In this document: positions 39,917 to 49,872 of the stretch, one piece after another
Position numbering within the stretch: the stretch's first letter is position 1
How the letters are laid out: every line of letters begins with the position of its first letter
Source: Medakamo hakoo
Taxonomy: Eukaryota; Chlorophyta; Trebouxiophyceae; Coccomyxaceae
Assembly: GCA_026636295.1 (NCBI GenBank)
Contig: CP089459.1
Coordinates: forward strand, 558,001-622,000
Length of the DNA stretch: 64,000 bases
Reading direction: 5' to 3'
Position numbers and translations under genes: made by a program
Notes under the pieces: generated by a model
Seen by the model: only the letters and a program-made list of their open reading frames with translations
What the model was told of the DNA's origin: nothing
Database searches by the model: none

Positions 39917-41680
39917 ATGGACCGTGAAGCCGTCGCGGGCCTGATCGGCCTGAGCCAGGGCGAGGACGGGCCAACGGCCAGCGCGGGCGCGGGCGCCAAG
40001 GCGGGCGGCGGCTTCCGCGGCGCCGGGGCCGCCGCCGCCGCGGCCGCCCCGGCCGCCCCGCTCTCCCAGCACGACCCGCTCCTCCCCTCCCAGGTCATGC
40101 TCAACTCCCAGGAGCTGGCCCGCACGCCGGTCCCCCTGGAAGGCGCGGCCGTGACGGGCGAGCCGGGCGCGGGCGGCGGCCTGCCGGCCGGCGTGGGCGG
40201 CGCGGCGCTCGACCTCGGCGGCGCGGCGGCCGCGCCTCCGGCCCACCACCACCACCGCCTGAGCGTCGGGTCCCGCCCGCCCAGCGGCGCGGTGGACGGC
40301 GGCGGCGGCGCCATGCGCCGCGACCCGCGCGCCGCCCTCAAGCCGGCGGCCATGCCGGCGGTGGTCGTGCCCACGTCCGTGCCGAGGCCGGCGCCGGAGG
40401 CGGCGCCCAAGCCTGGAGCCGATCCCGTGGCGGCGGCGCTGCCGCCGCCGCCGCCGCCCGCGCCCGGCGCGCTCGCCGCCCTGTCGTCCGGCCTCGGCGC
40501 GCCCGCGCCGACCGCGCCGACCGCCCCGTCCGCCCCCCGCCCCGTCCGCCGCGGGCCCATGGACGAAATGCGCCAGCTGGTCCGCATCCTGGTGAAGCTG
40601 GTCCCGCACGCGGCCGCGTACGTCATGACGGCCGACGAGGGCGGCGGCAACCGCCTCGCGGAAGCGGAGGTCAAGCACTTCCTGACCTGCACCCTGGGCG
40701 ACGCCCCGCCGCCGGAGTGGGGCCTGCCCAACGGGTGGGGCGAGTACCTGGCCGCCCTCTTCACGTGGGCGCGGGCCGCGCAGGGCCGGTCGGGCGAGGT
40801 GTCGGCGGCGGAAGCGATGCGGTGCGCGCGCCGCCTGCCCGGGCGGTCGTGGGAGGCCGTCGAACCGGAGCTGCGCCGCCTGGGCCTGGCGCCGGCCAGC
40901 TGGCCCCTGCCACTGACGCGGGCGGGGTTGGCGGCCGCGGCGCGCGGCGGGGACGCGCCCGTCGCTGCGGCGGCGGGTGGCGACGCCGCGCTCGCAGCGG
41001 CCGGCGCGCCTGGTGGCGGGTCGGCGCCCGCCTCCCCGGCCGCCGCCATGGCCGCCGCCACGGCGGGCGGCGTGCCGACCGTCCTGCCCACCCTCCCCGG
41101 CGCCCAGGCCGTGGACATGACCGCGCTGACCGAGGTGGAGCTGTGGCACCTGGCGGCGCGGGCGCTGAGCATGGCGGGCGCGCGCGCGGGCACCGCGGCC
41201 GCGGCCGCGCCGGCCCCGCCGCCGCCGTCCGACGACCCCGCCGCCGCGGCCGCCGCCGCGGCCGCCGCCGCCTCCACCGCCGCCCACATCGTCAAGCTGA
41301 AGACCCAGATTGCTTACCACGTCGGCATGCTGGTCGCCCGCGGCGAGATGCCGGCCCCCGCCGCGGCGATGGCCGCGGGCGCGCCTGGCGCGCCCGCGCC
41401 GCCCGCCGCGCGCGCCGCGCCTGCCGCGCCCGCCGCGCCCGCTGCCGCCGCTGCTGCCAAGGCCCGCAGCGCCACCCGGTCCCCTGAGCCTGAGCCGGCG
41501 GACACGGCGGCGGGCGGCGCCGCCCTGGCGGTCGAGCCGTCGCCGCCGCCGGCCGGCGGCGGCGGCCGTAGAAAAGGGCGGGCGGCTAAGCGTGGTGGTG
41601 GTGACGCGGCCGTGGGCCTGACGCCGCTGAGCATGGAGCCGACGAAGAGGGCCCGGTCGGGGGGGGCGGTCGGGGTGTGA
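39917..41680 (+). CDS. Uncharacterised Ala/Pro/Gly-rich protein with a compact conserved-looking core
   Basis: Single exon, 587 residues; family not recognised. Most of it is low-complexity. The part that looks folded is about residues 215-330: MDEMRQLVRILVKLVPHAAA, YVMTADEGGGNRL, EVKHFLTCTLGDAPPPEWGL and NGWGEYLAALFTWARAAQ, then EAVEPELRRLGLAPASWPLP. A second short helical block is TALTEVELWHLAARALSM and AAHIVKLKTQIAYHVGMLVA. The C-tail has a basic nuclear-signal-like stretch (GRRKGRAAKRGG) and ends MEPTKRARSG, suggesting a nuclear protein (inference). The gene lies on the same strand as CAS and HGD with ordinary spacing. Confidence 0.7.
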   Translation: MDREAVAGLIGLSQGEDGPTASAGAGAKAGGGFRGAGAAAAAAAPAAPLSQHDPLLPSQVMLNSQELARTPVPLEGAAVTGEPGAGGGLPAGVGGAALDLGGAAAAPPAHHHHRLSVGSRPPSGAVDGGGGAMRRDPRAALKPAAMPAVVVPTSVPRPAPEAAPKPGADPVAAALPPPPPPAPGALAALSSGLGAPAPTAPTAPSAPRPVRRGPMDEMRQLVRILVKLVPHAAAYVMTADEGGGNRLAEAEVKHFLTCTLGDAPPPEWGLPNGWGEYLAALFTWARAAQGRSGEVSAAEAMRCARRLPGRSWEAVEPELRRLGLAPASWPLPLTRAGLAAAARGGDAPVAAAAGGDAALAAAGAPGGGSAPASPAAAMAAATAGGVPTVLPTLPGAQAVDMTALTEVELWHLAARALSMAGARAGTAAAAAPAPPPPSDDPAAAAAAAAAAASTAAHIVKLKTQIAYHVGMLVARGEMPAPAAAMAAGAPGAPAPPAARAAPAAPAAPAAAAAAKARSATRSPEPEPADTAAGGAALAVEPSPPPAGGGGRRKGRAAKRGGGDAAVGLTPLSMEPTKRARSGGAVGV

Positions 41681-41726
41681 GGGAGGCGACGATCCTTCCC
41701 CATCCATCCCTTGACGGCTGGATGGG

Positions 41727-41758
41727 ATGGAGAGGAGAGGAGAGGAGAGGAGAGGAGC
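41727..41758. repeat. (GGAGA)n pentanucleotide microsatellite
   Basis: About six units in the leader of the homogentisate dioxygenase gene. Confidence 0.9.
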
Positions 41759-41861
41759 GTGCCACTCCGCTGTTGCAGAGAGAGAAGGGCCCGCGCGCCC
41801 GTGCCTTGCCTCTCTTTTTTCTACTCCCCGCCGTCCGCAACACACCGCACCCTCCACAGCA

Positions 41862-43740
41862 ATGAAGCCCGGCGGCGACGAGTGGGACACGCTGGCCTAC
41901 CAGTACGGGTTTGGTGCGTGGGTGCCCGGCATCTTGTGCGGGCGGGACGGCGGAAAACGGCCATGCGTCGTCGGGTTTTTTTCGTTCGCAATTTCCGCTC
42001 ACGTTCCTTCCCTCCCCACCCAGGCAATGAGTTCACGTCGGAAGCCGTGCCCGGCGCCCTGCCGGTCGGGCGCAATAGCCCGCAGGTGAGCGTGTGGGTG
42101 GTGGTGTGGGTGGTGGGTGGAGGGCGGGTGGAGGGCGGGGCGGAGAGAGAGGCGCGCGCGCCGCGCGCCACCCGCGACCTCGCACGCTGACGCCGCGCAC
42201 CTTCCCCACCCCAACAGATCTGCCCGTTCGGCCTGTACGCCGAACAGATTAACGGCACGCCCTTCACCGTGCCGCGCCGGTGCGTGATGCATGGGGAAAT
42301 GCGGGGGGTGGAGAGGGCGGGCGGGCGCGCCGCACGGCTCTTCCCTCTTTCGTCTCCTGCCTCTCCAGGCGCGGGGGCGGACACCCGGTGTTCCTCCTCT
42401 CACACTCTCACACGCCGCGTCCGCCCACCCCCCAAAACCTCATCCACAGCCAAAACCTCCGCACCTGGATGTACCGCGTCAAGCCCTCCGTGACGCACGA
42501 GCCGTTCCACCCGCTGGACTTTGCCGCCGAAGCCCTGACCGCGGACTTTGCGCACGCCCCCCTGACGCCCAACCAGATGCGCTGGCGGCCGTTTGCCATC
42601 CCGGCCGACCCGGTCGACTGGGTGCGCGGCCTCTTCACCGTCGCCGGCGCGGGCGGGGCGGGCGCCCGCGACGGGTACGCCATCCACGTGTACGCCGCCA
42701 GCGCGGACATGGGCGACACCTGCCTGGGCAACGCCGACGGCGACTTCCTCGTCGTGCCCCAGCAGGGCCGGCTGTGCATCACGACCGAGCTCGGCCGGCT
42801 GGCCGTGGCGCCGGGCGAGGTCGCCATCCTGCCCCGCGGCCTGCGCTTTTCCGTCGCGCTGCCCGACGGCACGGCGCGCGGCTACGTGCTCGAAGTCTTT
42901 GGCGGCCACTTCCAGCTGCCCGACCTGGGGCCGATCGGCGCCAACGGCCTGGCCTCCCCCCGGGACTGGGCGGCGCCGACCGCCTGGTACGAGGACCGGG
43001 CGTGCGAGTACACCGTCCTGCACAAGCTGGGCGGCGCCCTGTTCGCCGCCCGCCAGACGTTCTCGCCCTTCAACGTCGTCGCCTGGCACGGCAACTACGC
43101 GCCGTCCAAGTACGACCTGGCCCGGTTCTGCCCCGTCGGCGCGGTGGCCTTCGACCACCCCGACCCCTCGATTTTCACCGTCCTCACTGTCCCGTCGTCC
43201 ACGCCCGGCGTCGCCGTCGCGGACTTTGTCGTCTTCCCGCCCCGCTGGACGGTGGCGGACGGCACGTTCCGGCCGCCCTACTACCACCGCAACATGATGA
43301 ACGAGTTCATGGGCCTCGTCCGCGGCGCGTACGAGGCCAAGGCCGCGTCTGAGTTTGCGCCCGGCGGCGCGTCGCTCCACCTGGCCATGACGCCGCACGG
43401 CCCGGACGCCGCGACGTTTGAAGCCGCGACCGCGCCTGGAGCCGCCGACGCGCCCGCCCGCCTCCCCGCCGACACACTCGCCTTCATGTTCGAGACGCAC
43501 GCGCCGCCGCGGGTGACGGCCGCGGCCCTGGCCTCCCCGCACGTGGACCGGGGGTACTACCGGTGCTGGGCGGGGCTGAAATCGCACTTTGACGCCGAGG
43601 GCGCGGCCCGGGCGGTGGCGGAGGCCAAGGCGAAGGCGGGCGGCGGTGGGCCTGGTGCGGCGGCGGCGGCGGCGGCGTCCAACGGGCACGCCAAAGCGGC
43701 GGACAAGGCTGCTGAACTGGAGGCCGTCGCGATGGGCTGA
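41862..43740 (+). CDS. HGD: Homogentisate 1,2-dioxygenase (tyrosine catabolism)
   Basis: Exons 41862-41913, 42024-42085, 42218-42279 and 42450-43740 give 488 residues; the phases (1, 0, 2) close perfectly. The N-terminus has the family line-up [46 protein letters not shown] and RTWMYRVKPSVTHEPF. Iron ligands are present: His and Glu in YYHRNMMNEFMGL (about 337 and 343) and His in MTPHGPD (about 374), matching the human numbering within a few residues. The enzyme opens homogentisate to maleylacetoacetate in the cytosol. A 40-residue Ala/Lys/Gly-rich tail extends past the usual C-terminus. Three of four exons are under 65 nt. Confidence 0.96.
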
Positions 43741-44128
43741 TGGGGGGGGGGGGGAGGGAGAGAGATTTTTTTTGAGGGAGGGACAGAGACAACGGGTGTA
43801 CCAACAACAAAGCGAGACCGTTTTCGACCTGTACGAGTGTGTGAGACTGTTTGTGTGGGAGTGTGTGTTTGTTTTTTTGTAGACGATCGAGCCGAGAGAA
43901 CACCGGATGGAACGACGGGCGGGAATGGATGGATTGGGGAGAAAGTTTTGCGGGCGGGGCGGCGCACCACTTCTTCGAAAAACTCGAGCGAGAAGCGCGA
44001 CAGGTCAACCCTTTCGCGCCGCGTGCGTCGTCGCGACCCCACACCCGGGCTTCCTCCTCAGCCAGGCGGCCTCTCCTTCCAGTTCGTCCCCCACTCAGCG
44101 CGAGCGCGTGATCGAAACTCTCTCCAAA
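43741..44128. other. Intergenic region between HGD and the transporter gene
   Basis: A poly-G run of about 12 just after the HGD stop, T-runs near 43767 and 43871, then a leader. No gene seen. Confidence 0.5.
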
Positions 44129-45759
44129 ATGGCGTCCGCGCTCCCCGACGCTGCGCTCGCGGCCGCTGCGCCGCCGCACGGCCTGCTCGGCGCCCTGGCC
44201 CGGGTGTCCGCCTCCATCGGCGGCGCCCTGGGCGTGTCGCCCGAGTCCGTTTCGTCCACGCTGACGTGAGTTTGAGTGGGTGGAGGGGTGGCAGGGCGGG
44301 AGGGAAGAAAATATCGCTGGGCGAATTCGTCTTCACCCCTATTCCGCGCGCCTGTTTGTTTTTTCTTGCCTCTCCCCTTCCACCGCACGCCGTGCCGCCC
44401 CGCCGGCACCGCCTTCCCGGCGTCATCCCATCCCGCGTCTCCGCCCATGAGGTGGCCCGGTCCATTGCCTAACTGGAACCCTACATAAAACACACAGGAT
44501 TTGCATCATCGGCCTGGCCGTCCTGGCGGCCGTGCCGGCGTCTCGCGCGCTGCGAGGTGAGGGAGGCAGGGGTGGGCGGCCGACAACTCGCGGCCCCCAC
44601 CCTCCTCCTCCGCCCATCAACTCACGCCCCCTCCCTCCCCTTTTTTCTTCCCGCAGGCCGCCGCGGCCCCACCACCCCGCTCACCGGCCAGGTCACCTTC
44701 CTCATCGTCGCCTACTCCATGTGCTCGTCCATGCTGCTGATCCTCAACAAAGTCGCCGTGACGGCCGTCCCCGCGCCCGCGTTCATCCTCCTCGCCCAGG
44801 TCGCCTCGTCCGCCGCGTTTGTGAAGGCCCTGGCGGCGGGCGGCGTCGTCTCCTGCGAACCGCTCGAACCAGCCAAAGCCCGCGCGTTCGCCCTCATCGT
44901 CTTCGGCTTCATTGGGACGCTGTTCTCCAACGTGTCCGCCCTCAAGCACGTGCCGGTCGACACCATCATCTGCTTCCGCGCGTCGACGCCCCTCGTCATC
45001 GCCGTCATCGAGTACCTGCACCTGGGCCGCGAACTGCCCTCCCCGCGCTCCTGGGCTGCCCTGGGTGGCGTCTTTGCGGGAGTGGCTGCCTACGCCGCCA
45101 CGGACGTCCATTTCACGCCCATTGGCTATTTTTGGCTCGCCGTCTGGTACTGTTTCGCCGTTGCGGAAATGGTGTGGGTCAAACAAGTCGTCGACGGCAT
45201 TGCGATGTCCACCTGGTCCCGGTCGTTCTACCAGAACGCGCTGGCCATCGGGCCCATGGCCCTGATCACGCTCGTCAACGGCGAGCTGGGGACTGCCCTG
45301 TCGGGGGCGGGCGGGGTGGGCGCGGGCGGGTGGGCCGCGATCGCCGCGTCGTGCGTGGCGGGCCTGGGCATGAGCTACTTCTCCTTCGCCCTGCGCGCCG
45401 CCATCTCCGCGACGTCCTTCTCCGTCATCGGCAACATCTGCAAGGTGCTGACGATCCTTGTGAACGCGGCCATGTGGGACCAGCACGCGGGGCCGGCGGG
45501 CACGGCGGCGCTGCTGGTCTGCCTGGCCGCGGGCGCGCTCTACCGCCAGCCGCCGCTGCGGGCCGGGTACGTCCCGGGAGCGGGCGCGGCCGCCACCGCG
45601 GCGGCCGTGGCGGGCGTGGGTGGGGGCGCGGCCGCGGCGCGCAAAGCCGGCTTTGCCCTGCCGGGCATGGGCGGCGGCGGCGGCAGCCTGGACGGCGGCA
45701 AGATCGCGGTCGGCGGCGGGCGGGGCGGCGGTGTCGGCGTGGTCGCGGCCGCGGTGTGA
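44129..45759 (+). CDS. Drug/metabolite-superfamily nucleotide-sugar (GDP-mannose/GONST-like) or triose-P-type transporter
   Basis: Exons 44129-44265, 44498-44556 and 44657-45759 give 432 residues. The body has about ten membrane helices in the NST/TPT pattern: VTFLIVAYSMCSSMLLILNK, FILLAQVASSAAFVKAL, FALIVFGFIGTLFSNVSALK, VDTIICFRASTPLVIAVIEY, LHLGRELPSPRSWAALGG, YFWLAVWYCFAVAEMVWVK, SRSFYQNALAIGPMALITL and SATSFSVIGNICKVLTILVN. This resembles plant Golgi GDP-sugar transporters (GONST3/4), but substrate cannot be fixed from sequence. The C-tail is Gly/Ala-rich. The GTGAGT donor after exon 1 splits a Thr codon. Confidence 0.85.
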
Positions 45760-45812
45760 GAGGGCTGAATGGAAGTGGCGCGCCGGCCCGCGTTCGCCCG
45801 CCCACCCGTGTA

Positions 45813-45817
45813 TGTAA
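45813..45817 (+). terminator. Candidate TGTAA poly(A) signal of the transporter gene
   Basis: TGTAA 54 nt after the stop codon, followed by T-rich sequence. Confidence 0.5.
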
Positions 45818-45894
45818 AAATCGAGACTACCCTGTTTGTTTTTTTCAGAAACCAACACGTCCGACCCGCCTTCCCCCCACAAAAAAAAAGAATG

Positions 45895-46959
45895 TCACGC
45901 TTTCTTGGCCGCCTCGCGCACCGTCTCGCACACTTCATCCCCCAGGGCCCGGCTCATGACTTCGTCGATGACCGCGACAGGGTCGGCACCCTCATGGATC
46001 ACCCGGTAACACCCTTTCACGATGGGTGCGTCCACGCCTTCACGGTCGGCCAGTTCAGCGGCCGCTTTGGATGTGAGGACGCCTTCGGCCACGGCCGTCA
46101 TGGAGCTCAGAATCGCGTCGAGTTTTTCACCCCGGCCCAACCGCATGCCGACAGTTCTGTTGCGGGACAAATCACCCGTGCACGTCAGGACCAGGTCGCC
46201 CACGCCGGCGAGGCCCAAGCCCGTCAGCGGGTTGCCGCCACGGGCGACCGCAATCTTAGTCAGCTCAGCCAGGCCGCGCGTGATCAGAGCGGCGCGCGCG
46301 TTGCAGCCCAACTCCAGGCCATCCGACACGCCGACCGCGATGGCCAGCACGTTTTTCAGGGCGCCGCCCAATTCGACGCCAGTGACGTCCGGCGTGTAGT
46401 AGCACCGGAAACGACGGGATGACAGCAGCGCCTGGGCGCGTTTGCCAGTGGCCGGGTCGGTCGACGCAATGGTCACAGCCGTCAACGCTTCCGCCGCCAC
46501 TTCGGCCGCAAAGGACGGGCCGGATAAGTAGGTGAGGCGGGAATGGAAGGATGGCGGTAGGACGCGCGTCAGGATGTCGGCCGGCGTTTCCAGCGACTCG
46601 TTGAGGATGCCTTTCGTGCACGAGACGAGGATGTGTTTTTTCGCGTCGAGGTGGGGTGCCAAGGCGGCCGCCGTCGCGGCGACAAAGGGCGTGGGCACGA
46701 CCAAGAGCAGCAGCTCGCTGGCCGCCACCATGCCAGGCATATCACCTGTTGCTGTCAGGCCGTCCGGGCATTTAAAGCCTTTCAAAAACGCGGTGTTTTC
46801 GCGGACGGCCGGGTCGTTGATGGACGACACGACGTCCGCCTCGCGCGCGTACAGTTGCACGGCGTGGCCCATCCGCGCCGCGTGGATGGCAAGCGCCGTG
46901 CCCCAGGCGCCCGCGCCGATGACGCCGACGGCCGTGCGTTCGGCGGGCAGGCCGGCCAT
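45895..46959 (-). CDS. NAD-dependent glycerol-3-phosphate dehydrogenase (GpsA-type)
   Basis: Single exon, 354 residues from the Met at 46959. Motifs: VGVIGAGAWGTALA (dinucleotide-binding), VVPTPFV, SCTKGI (Lys), YLSGPSFAAEVA, GALKNVLAIAVGVSDG (catalytic Lys), AGVGDLVLTCTG, SRNRTVGMRLG. This is the bacterial/plastid type that reduces dihydroxyacetone phosphate for glycerolipids or osmotic glycerol. The chosen start sits just before the Rossmann strand and gives the usual GpsA length. The frame stays open to 47109 (MKNHQLATP...), and the sequence before the ATG (CACACGCACCAG) looks like a 3' splice site, so an upstream exon with an organelle signal is possible. Localisation is thus open. Confidence 0.93.
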   Translation of the reverse strand: MAGLPAERTAVGVIGAGAWGTALAIHAARMGHAVQLYAREADVVSSINDPAVRENTAFLKGFKCPDGLTATGDMPGMVAASELLLLVVPTPFVAATAAALAPHLDAKKHILVSCTKGILNESLETPADILTRVLPPSFHSRLTYLSGPSFAAEVAAEALTAVTIASTDPATGKRAQALLSSRRFRCYYTPDVTGVELGGALKNVLAIAVGVSDGLELGCNARAALITRGLAELTKIAVARGGNPLTGLGLAGVGDLVLTCTGDLSRNRTVGMRLGRGEKLDAILSSMTAVAEGVLTSKAAAELADREGVDAPIVKGCYRVIHEGADPVAVIDEVMSRALGDEVCETVREAAKKA

Positions 46960-47546
46960 GTGGTCTGGTGCGTGTGTTTTGTTTCCTCTGTCGGATGGGA
47001 TGAGGGTGGAGGTGAGGGTTGAGGCAGAGGTTGGCAGTCCGAGCGAGCGCTTTGGTGCGAAAAAGAAAAAAGACATCGGGTCAGGAGTCGCAAGTTGATG
47101 GTTCTTCAAAGAGCGCGGCCAAAGCCGTCACTCTTAGACCTTTTACTGGAGCGGGGCGGCGACGCGCGCGCGCAGGGGCACAGAGGGGAGGGCGAAACCA
47201 AACGGCGGCGCGAAGAGACCCATGCTTTTCACGTCCCCGGGCGCAACAACTCCCGCAGTGTGTCCGTTTCTCGTGCGCGCGCGCAGGCACGCGCCCCGGC
47301 GACAAAGCATCACGCCCGGTGATTGTGTGTGTGCGTGTGTGTGAGAGAGAAAGAGAGGGGATAAGGGGAAACCGCACCTGCTGCAGACGCGTGTGCCGAA
47401 CAGCAAACTCAAAAGTGGATGGCAGGCGCTGTCTCTCCTCTCCCACCCTCCACCCTTTCCATGCGCCCTGGAGCCACGCGACACGGAAGGGGTCACCGGC
47501 CCGGGCCACACCTCTCCATCAGGGGCGCTGTGTAACACACGCCGAT
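46960..47546. other. Intergenic region between GPDH and the oxygenase gene
   Basis: 587 bp. It could include an upstream exon of the GPDH gene (a GTGCGG donor-like site on the minus strand near 47383, CA-rich minus-strand sequence near 47325-47345). No independent gene that I can support. Confidence 0.45.
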
Positions 47547-49022
47547 TCACGCCAACCTCACCGGCCCGCCCTGACTGGCCGTCCCCAACCGCAGCGGCGG
47601 GCCCCACTCCGGCCGGATCAGGCTGGTCGGCCCTCGCCGGCCGGACGCCCGTGGATGCAAGACGAGCTTCAAAACCAGCGAGTAGCGGGGCAGCGTGCCA
47701 GACGCGGGCGGGCTGATGCGGTGCGCCAGGTCGCCCTCCATCAAGACCACCCGCCCCGCGCGCGGCGCGGAAAACAGGCCCAGCCCACTGCCTTCGTCCA
47801 AGAACAGCGTCTCGCCGTTCAGGCTCGCCACGTCCCAGTCTTGCAGGTAGACAATGGCGGACGCAAGGAGGGGCGCGCCCGGCGAACGGTTTGGGTGCAG
47901 GCCGTGCAGGGCCGCCCAGGCGCCGGTGGGATCCAGGCAGGCCGGGTCGGCGTCGAGGTGGTAGTGCGCCGGGTCGCCCGCTGAGACGGCGTTTGCGACC
48001 AGCGAGGTCAGGCCCGGGTCGCAGGCTTCTCCCGGGGAGAAGGCCAGCACGTATTCGGGCGCGTACAGGGACGCCAGGCGGGCTTGGAGGGCGGCAAAGG
48101 CGGGCGGCGGGTCGGCCATGAGGCCGTCCAACAGCTCCGGCCGCGCGCCCCAGGTCGGCGCGTCGCCCTCCCGGTCCGCCGTCGCCCTGTCCCACTTCGC
48201 GGGTGGGGGGCCGGTGCTGTGGTCCCAGCCGGCCTCTGTCAGCGCGTCCAGCAGGTCGCCGGCTTCAAAGGGCGTGAGCAGGCCGTCCAGGACGACGACC
48301 GCCGACGCGTCCTCTGCGTCCTCCTCCCCACCCGCCGCGGCTTGCCCGCCGTCCCCATCCCACCAGGCCGGAGGGCGGGCCGCGTCAAGCAAAGCGTGCA
48401 GAGTCACAGCCGCACCGGGCGGAAAAGCCGCGGCCCTGTCCCCGACCTCCGCCGCCGTCAGCAGCGGCAGGTCAAGGCCGTGGACGCGGGCGTGCGCGGC
48501 CCGGACGGCGGCGAGGGCGTCGCCCAGGCTGCGGCCGTCGTGGGACGGGACGCACCCGCCCGTGACGGTGGGCCACAGCCCCAAGTCTTCCAGGGCGGAC
48601 GACAGGGCGGCCGGGTAGAGCGCCGTGTCCGAGCCGGGCGGGGCGAGCAGGTAGGCGACCCGGCCGAGTGACGCGGGCGGCGAGGTTGGTTGTTGCCTTG
48701 CTGGATCGACCACCACTCTCCCGCCCGCCACGTCCACTTTCGCGAACAGGTCGGCCGGCGCACGAGTCACCCGCCAGGGCACGTCGCCCGCCTCTTCCAG
48801 GTACTCGTTCAGGGCGGCCACTTCTTCGTCGCAAAAGCCAGTGAGGAGGACGTGAGGCGGCCGGGTCGAGGTTGGTGGCGGCGGACCGGGCGGGCGGGCT
48901 GAGGCCGCACCCGAGTCGACAGCGCGCCGGGCATGGCGTCCTCCGCGGCTTGGCTGACGAGGTGGATGAGCCGTGCGTGCGCCCAGCCTTCCAGGCGCGT
49001 GTCGGAGCGTGGGCGGCCGCAT
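47547..49022 (-). CDS. 2-oxoglutarate/Fe(II) oxygenase (prolyl-4-hydroxylase-like) with an uncharacterised N-terminal domain
   Basis: Single exon, 491 residues from Met 49022 (Met 49061 is an alternative). An Arg/Ala/Pro-rich leader (about 50 residues) suggests organelle import. Residues 55-240 form an uncharacterised domain starting HVLLTGFCDEEVAALNEYLE and containing VAYLLAPPGSDTALYPAALS. The C-terminal half is a P4H-type double-stranded beta-helix: VVVLDGLLTPFEAGDLLDAL, AHYHLDADP with the HxD iron ligands (about 355/357), ASAIVYLQDWD, GETLFLDE, GRVVLMEGDLAHRI with the distal His (about 434) and LPRYSLVLKLVL with the 2OG-binding Arg (about 446). All catalytic positions look intact. Substrate unknown. 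Confidence 0.82.
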   Translation of the reverse strand: MRPPTLRHAPGRLGARTAHPPRQPSRGGRHARRAVDSGAASARPPGPPPPTSTRPPHVLLTGFCDEEVAALNEYLEEAGDVPWRVTRAPADLFAKVDVAGGRVVVDPARQQPTSPPASLGRVAYLLAPPGSDTALYPAALSSALEDLGLWPTVTGGCVPSHDGRSLGDALAAVRAAHARVHGLDLPLLTAAEVGDRAAAFPPGAAVTLHALLDAARPPAWWDGDGGQAAAGGEEDAEDASAVVVLDGLLTPFEAGDLLDALTEAGWDHSTGPPPAKWDRATADREGDAPTWGARPELLDGLMADPPPAFAALQARLASLYAPEYVLAFSPGEACDPGLTSLVANAVSAGDPAHYHLDADPACLDPTGAWAALHGLHPNRSPGAPLLASAIVYLQDWDVASLNGETLFLDEGSGLGLFSAPRAGRVVLMEGDLAHRISPPASGTLPRYSLVLKLVLHPRASGRRGPTSLIRPEWGPPLRLGTASQGGPVRLA

Positions 49023-49154
49023 TGATTGTTCGCTCTCCCCACGTCTTTGCTGTGAGGACATCCGCGCCGCTCTCGACTGGCATTCGTTTGTTTCTTTCCC
49101 CGCGCGCTCGAGAGGGAAAGAAGCGTTCGTCCCCGAAACCCTGCCGCCCCACCC
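49023..49154. promoter_or_regulatory. Shared divergent promoter region (2OG oxygenase / one-TM protein)
   Basis: 132 bp between opposed ATGs; no recognised box. Confidence 0.4.
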
Positions 49155-49808
49155 ATGGCCGGCGAGCCAGACTGGGAGGACGTGCGCGCGGCCTCGCCCG
49201 AGCAAGCGTCGACCAGTCGGAGTGTCGGGTGGCTGCGCCGCCGCCCGACGGGTTTGACGACGAGCGCGCCCGCGCCCGCGCCCGACCCGACGCCGCCACC
49301 TCCACCTCCGCCTTCGCCCCCGCCTCCATCCCTGCTGGCCACCCTCCTGGACCGTGCGCGGGCCGTGGCTGCCTACTTCACCAGCACGACGACCTCGAGA
49401 GCCGCCCGCCTTCGCGCAGCGACAACCTCCGCGCTCGCCCGCGCCCGCACCGCGGTCGAGGCCCGCTTCACGGCGCTCGTTTTACCCTCCGCCCGCGTCC
49501 CTTACACGCTCGCGGCCATCGCCAGCGCCGCCTTCCTCGCCTTGCTCGCCCGCCACGCCCGGGCCATGCGCCTCCTGCGCACAAAGGACCGGGACTGCCG
49601 CGCCCTTGCTGCAGCGCTGGCGGCCCTCCACCGCGCTGTTGTGACCAGCAGCGGCCGCGCTGGAGGGCCGCCCACCCCGCTCCACCCCGTTTTGGCGGCG
49701 GCGGGGTACACAGTTGACGGTTTGGCTGCCGCGGCCAAAGACGGTACTGGCGCGCTCGAGATGGCGGGCGTCGTCTTGAGTGAGGTCACGCAGGCGGCGG
49801 TGGGGTGA
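49155..49808 (+). CDS. Small single-span membrane protein of unknown function
   Basis: Single exon, 217 residues. A Pro-rich linker (about 38-60) is followed by an amphipathic Ala/Arg helix (LLDRARAVAAYF ... ALARARTAVEARF) and one clear membrane span (VPYTLAAIASAAFLALLARH, about 115-134). After the span come a basic coil (RAMRLLRTKDRDCRALAAALA) and a short helical tail. Family not recognised. It is convergent with PEN-2 (64 bp between stops). Confidence 0.65.
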   Translation: MAGEPDWEDVRAASPEQASTSRSVGWLRRRPTGLTTSAPAPAPDPTPPPPPPPSPPPPSLLATLLDRARAVAAYFTSTTTSRAARLRAATTSALARARTAVEARFTALVLPSARVPYTLAAIASAAFLALLARHARAMRLLRTKDRDCRALAAALAALHRAVVTSSGRAGGPPTPLHPVLAAAGYTVDGLAAAAKDGTGALEMAGVVLSEVTQAAVG

Positions 49809-49872
49809 GGGAATGAGCACGGGAGCTTTTCTATCTTAAAAAACCTTTTTTGCTTTTTTTTTCTCTGCCACA

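Noticed and set aside
47081-47509. 143-codon minus-strand frame between GPDH and the oxygenase
   Set aside because: No recognisable domain and CA-repeat-derived His/Thr runs; at most it overlaps an unproven upstream exon.
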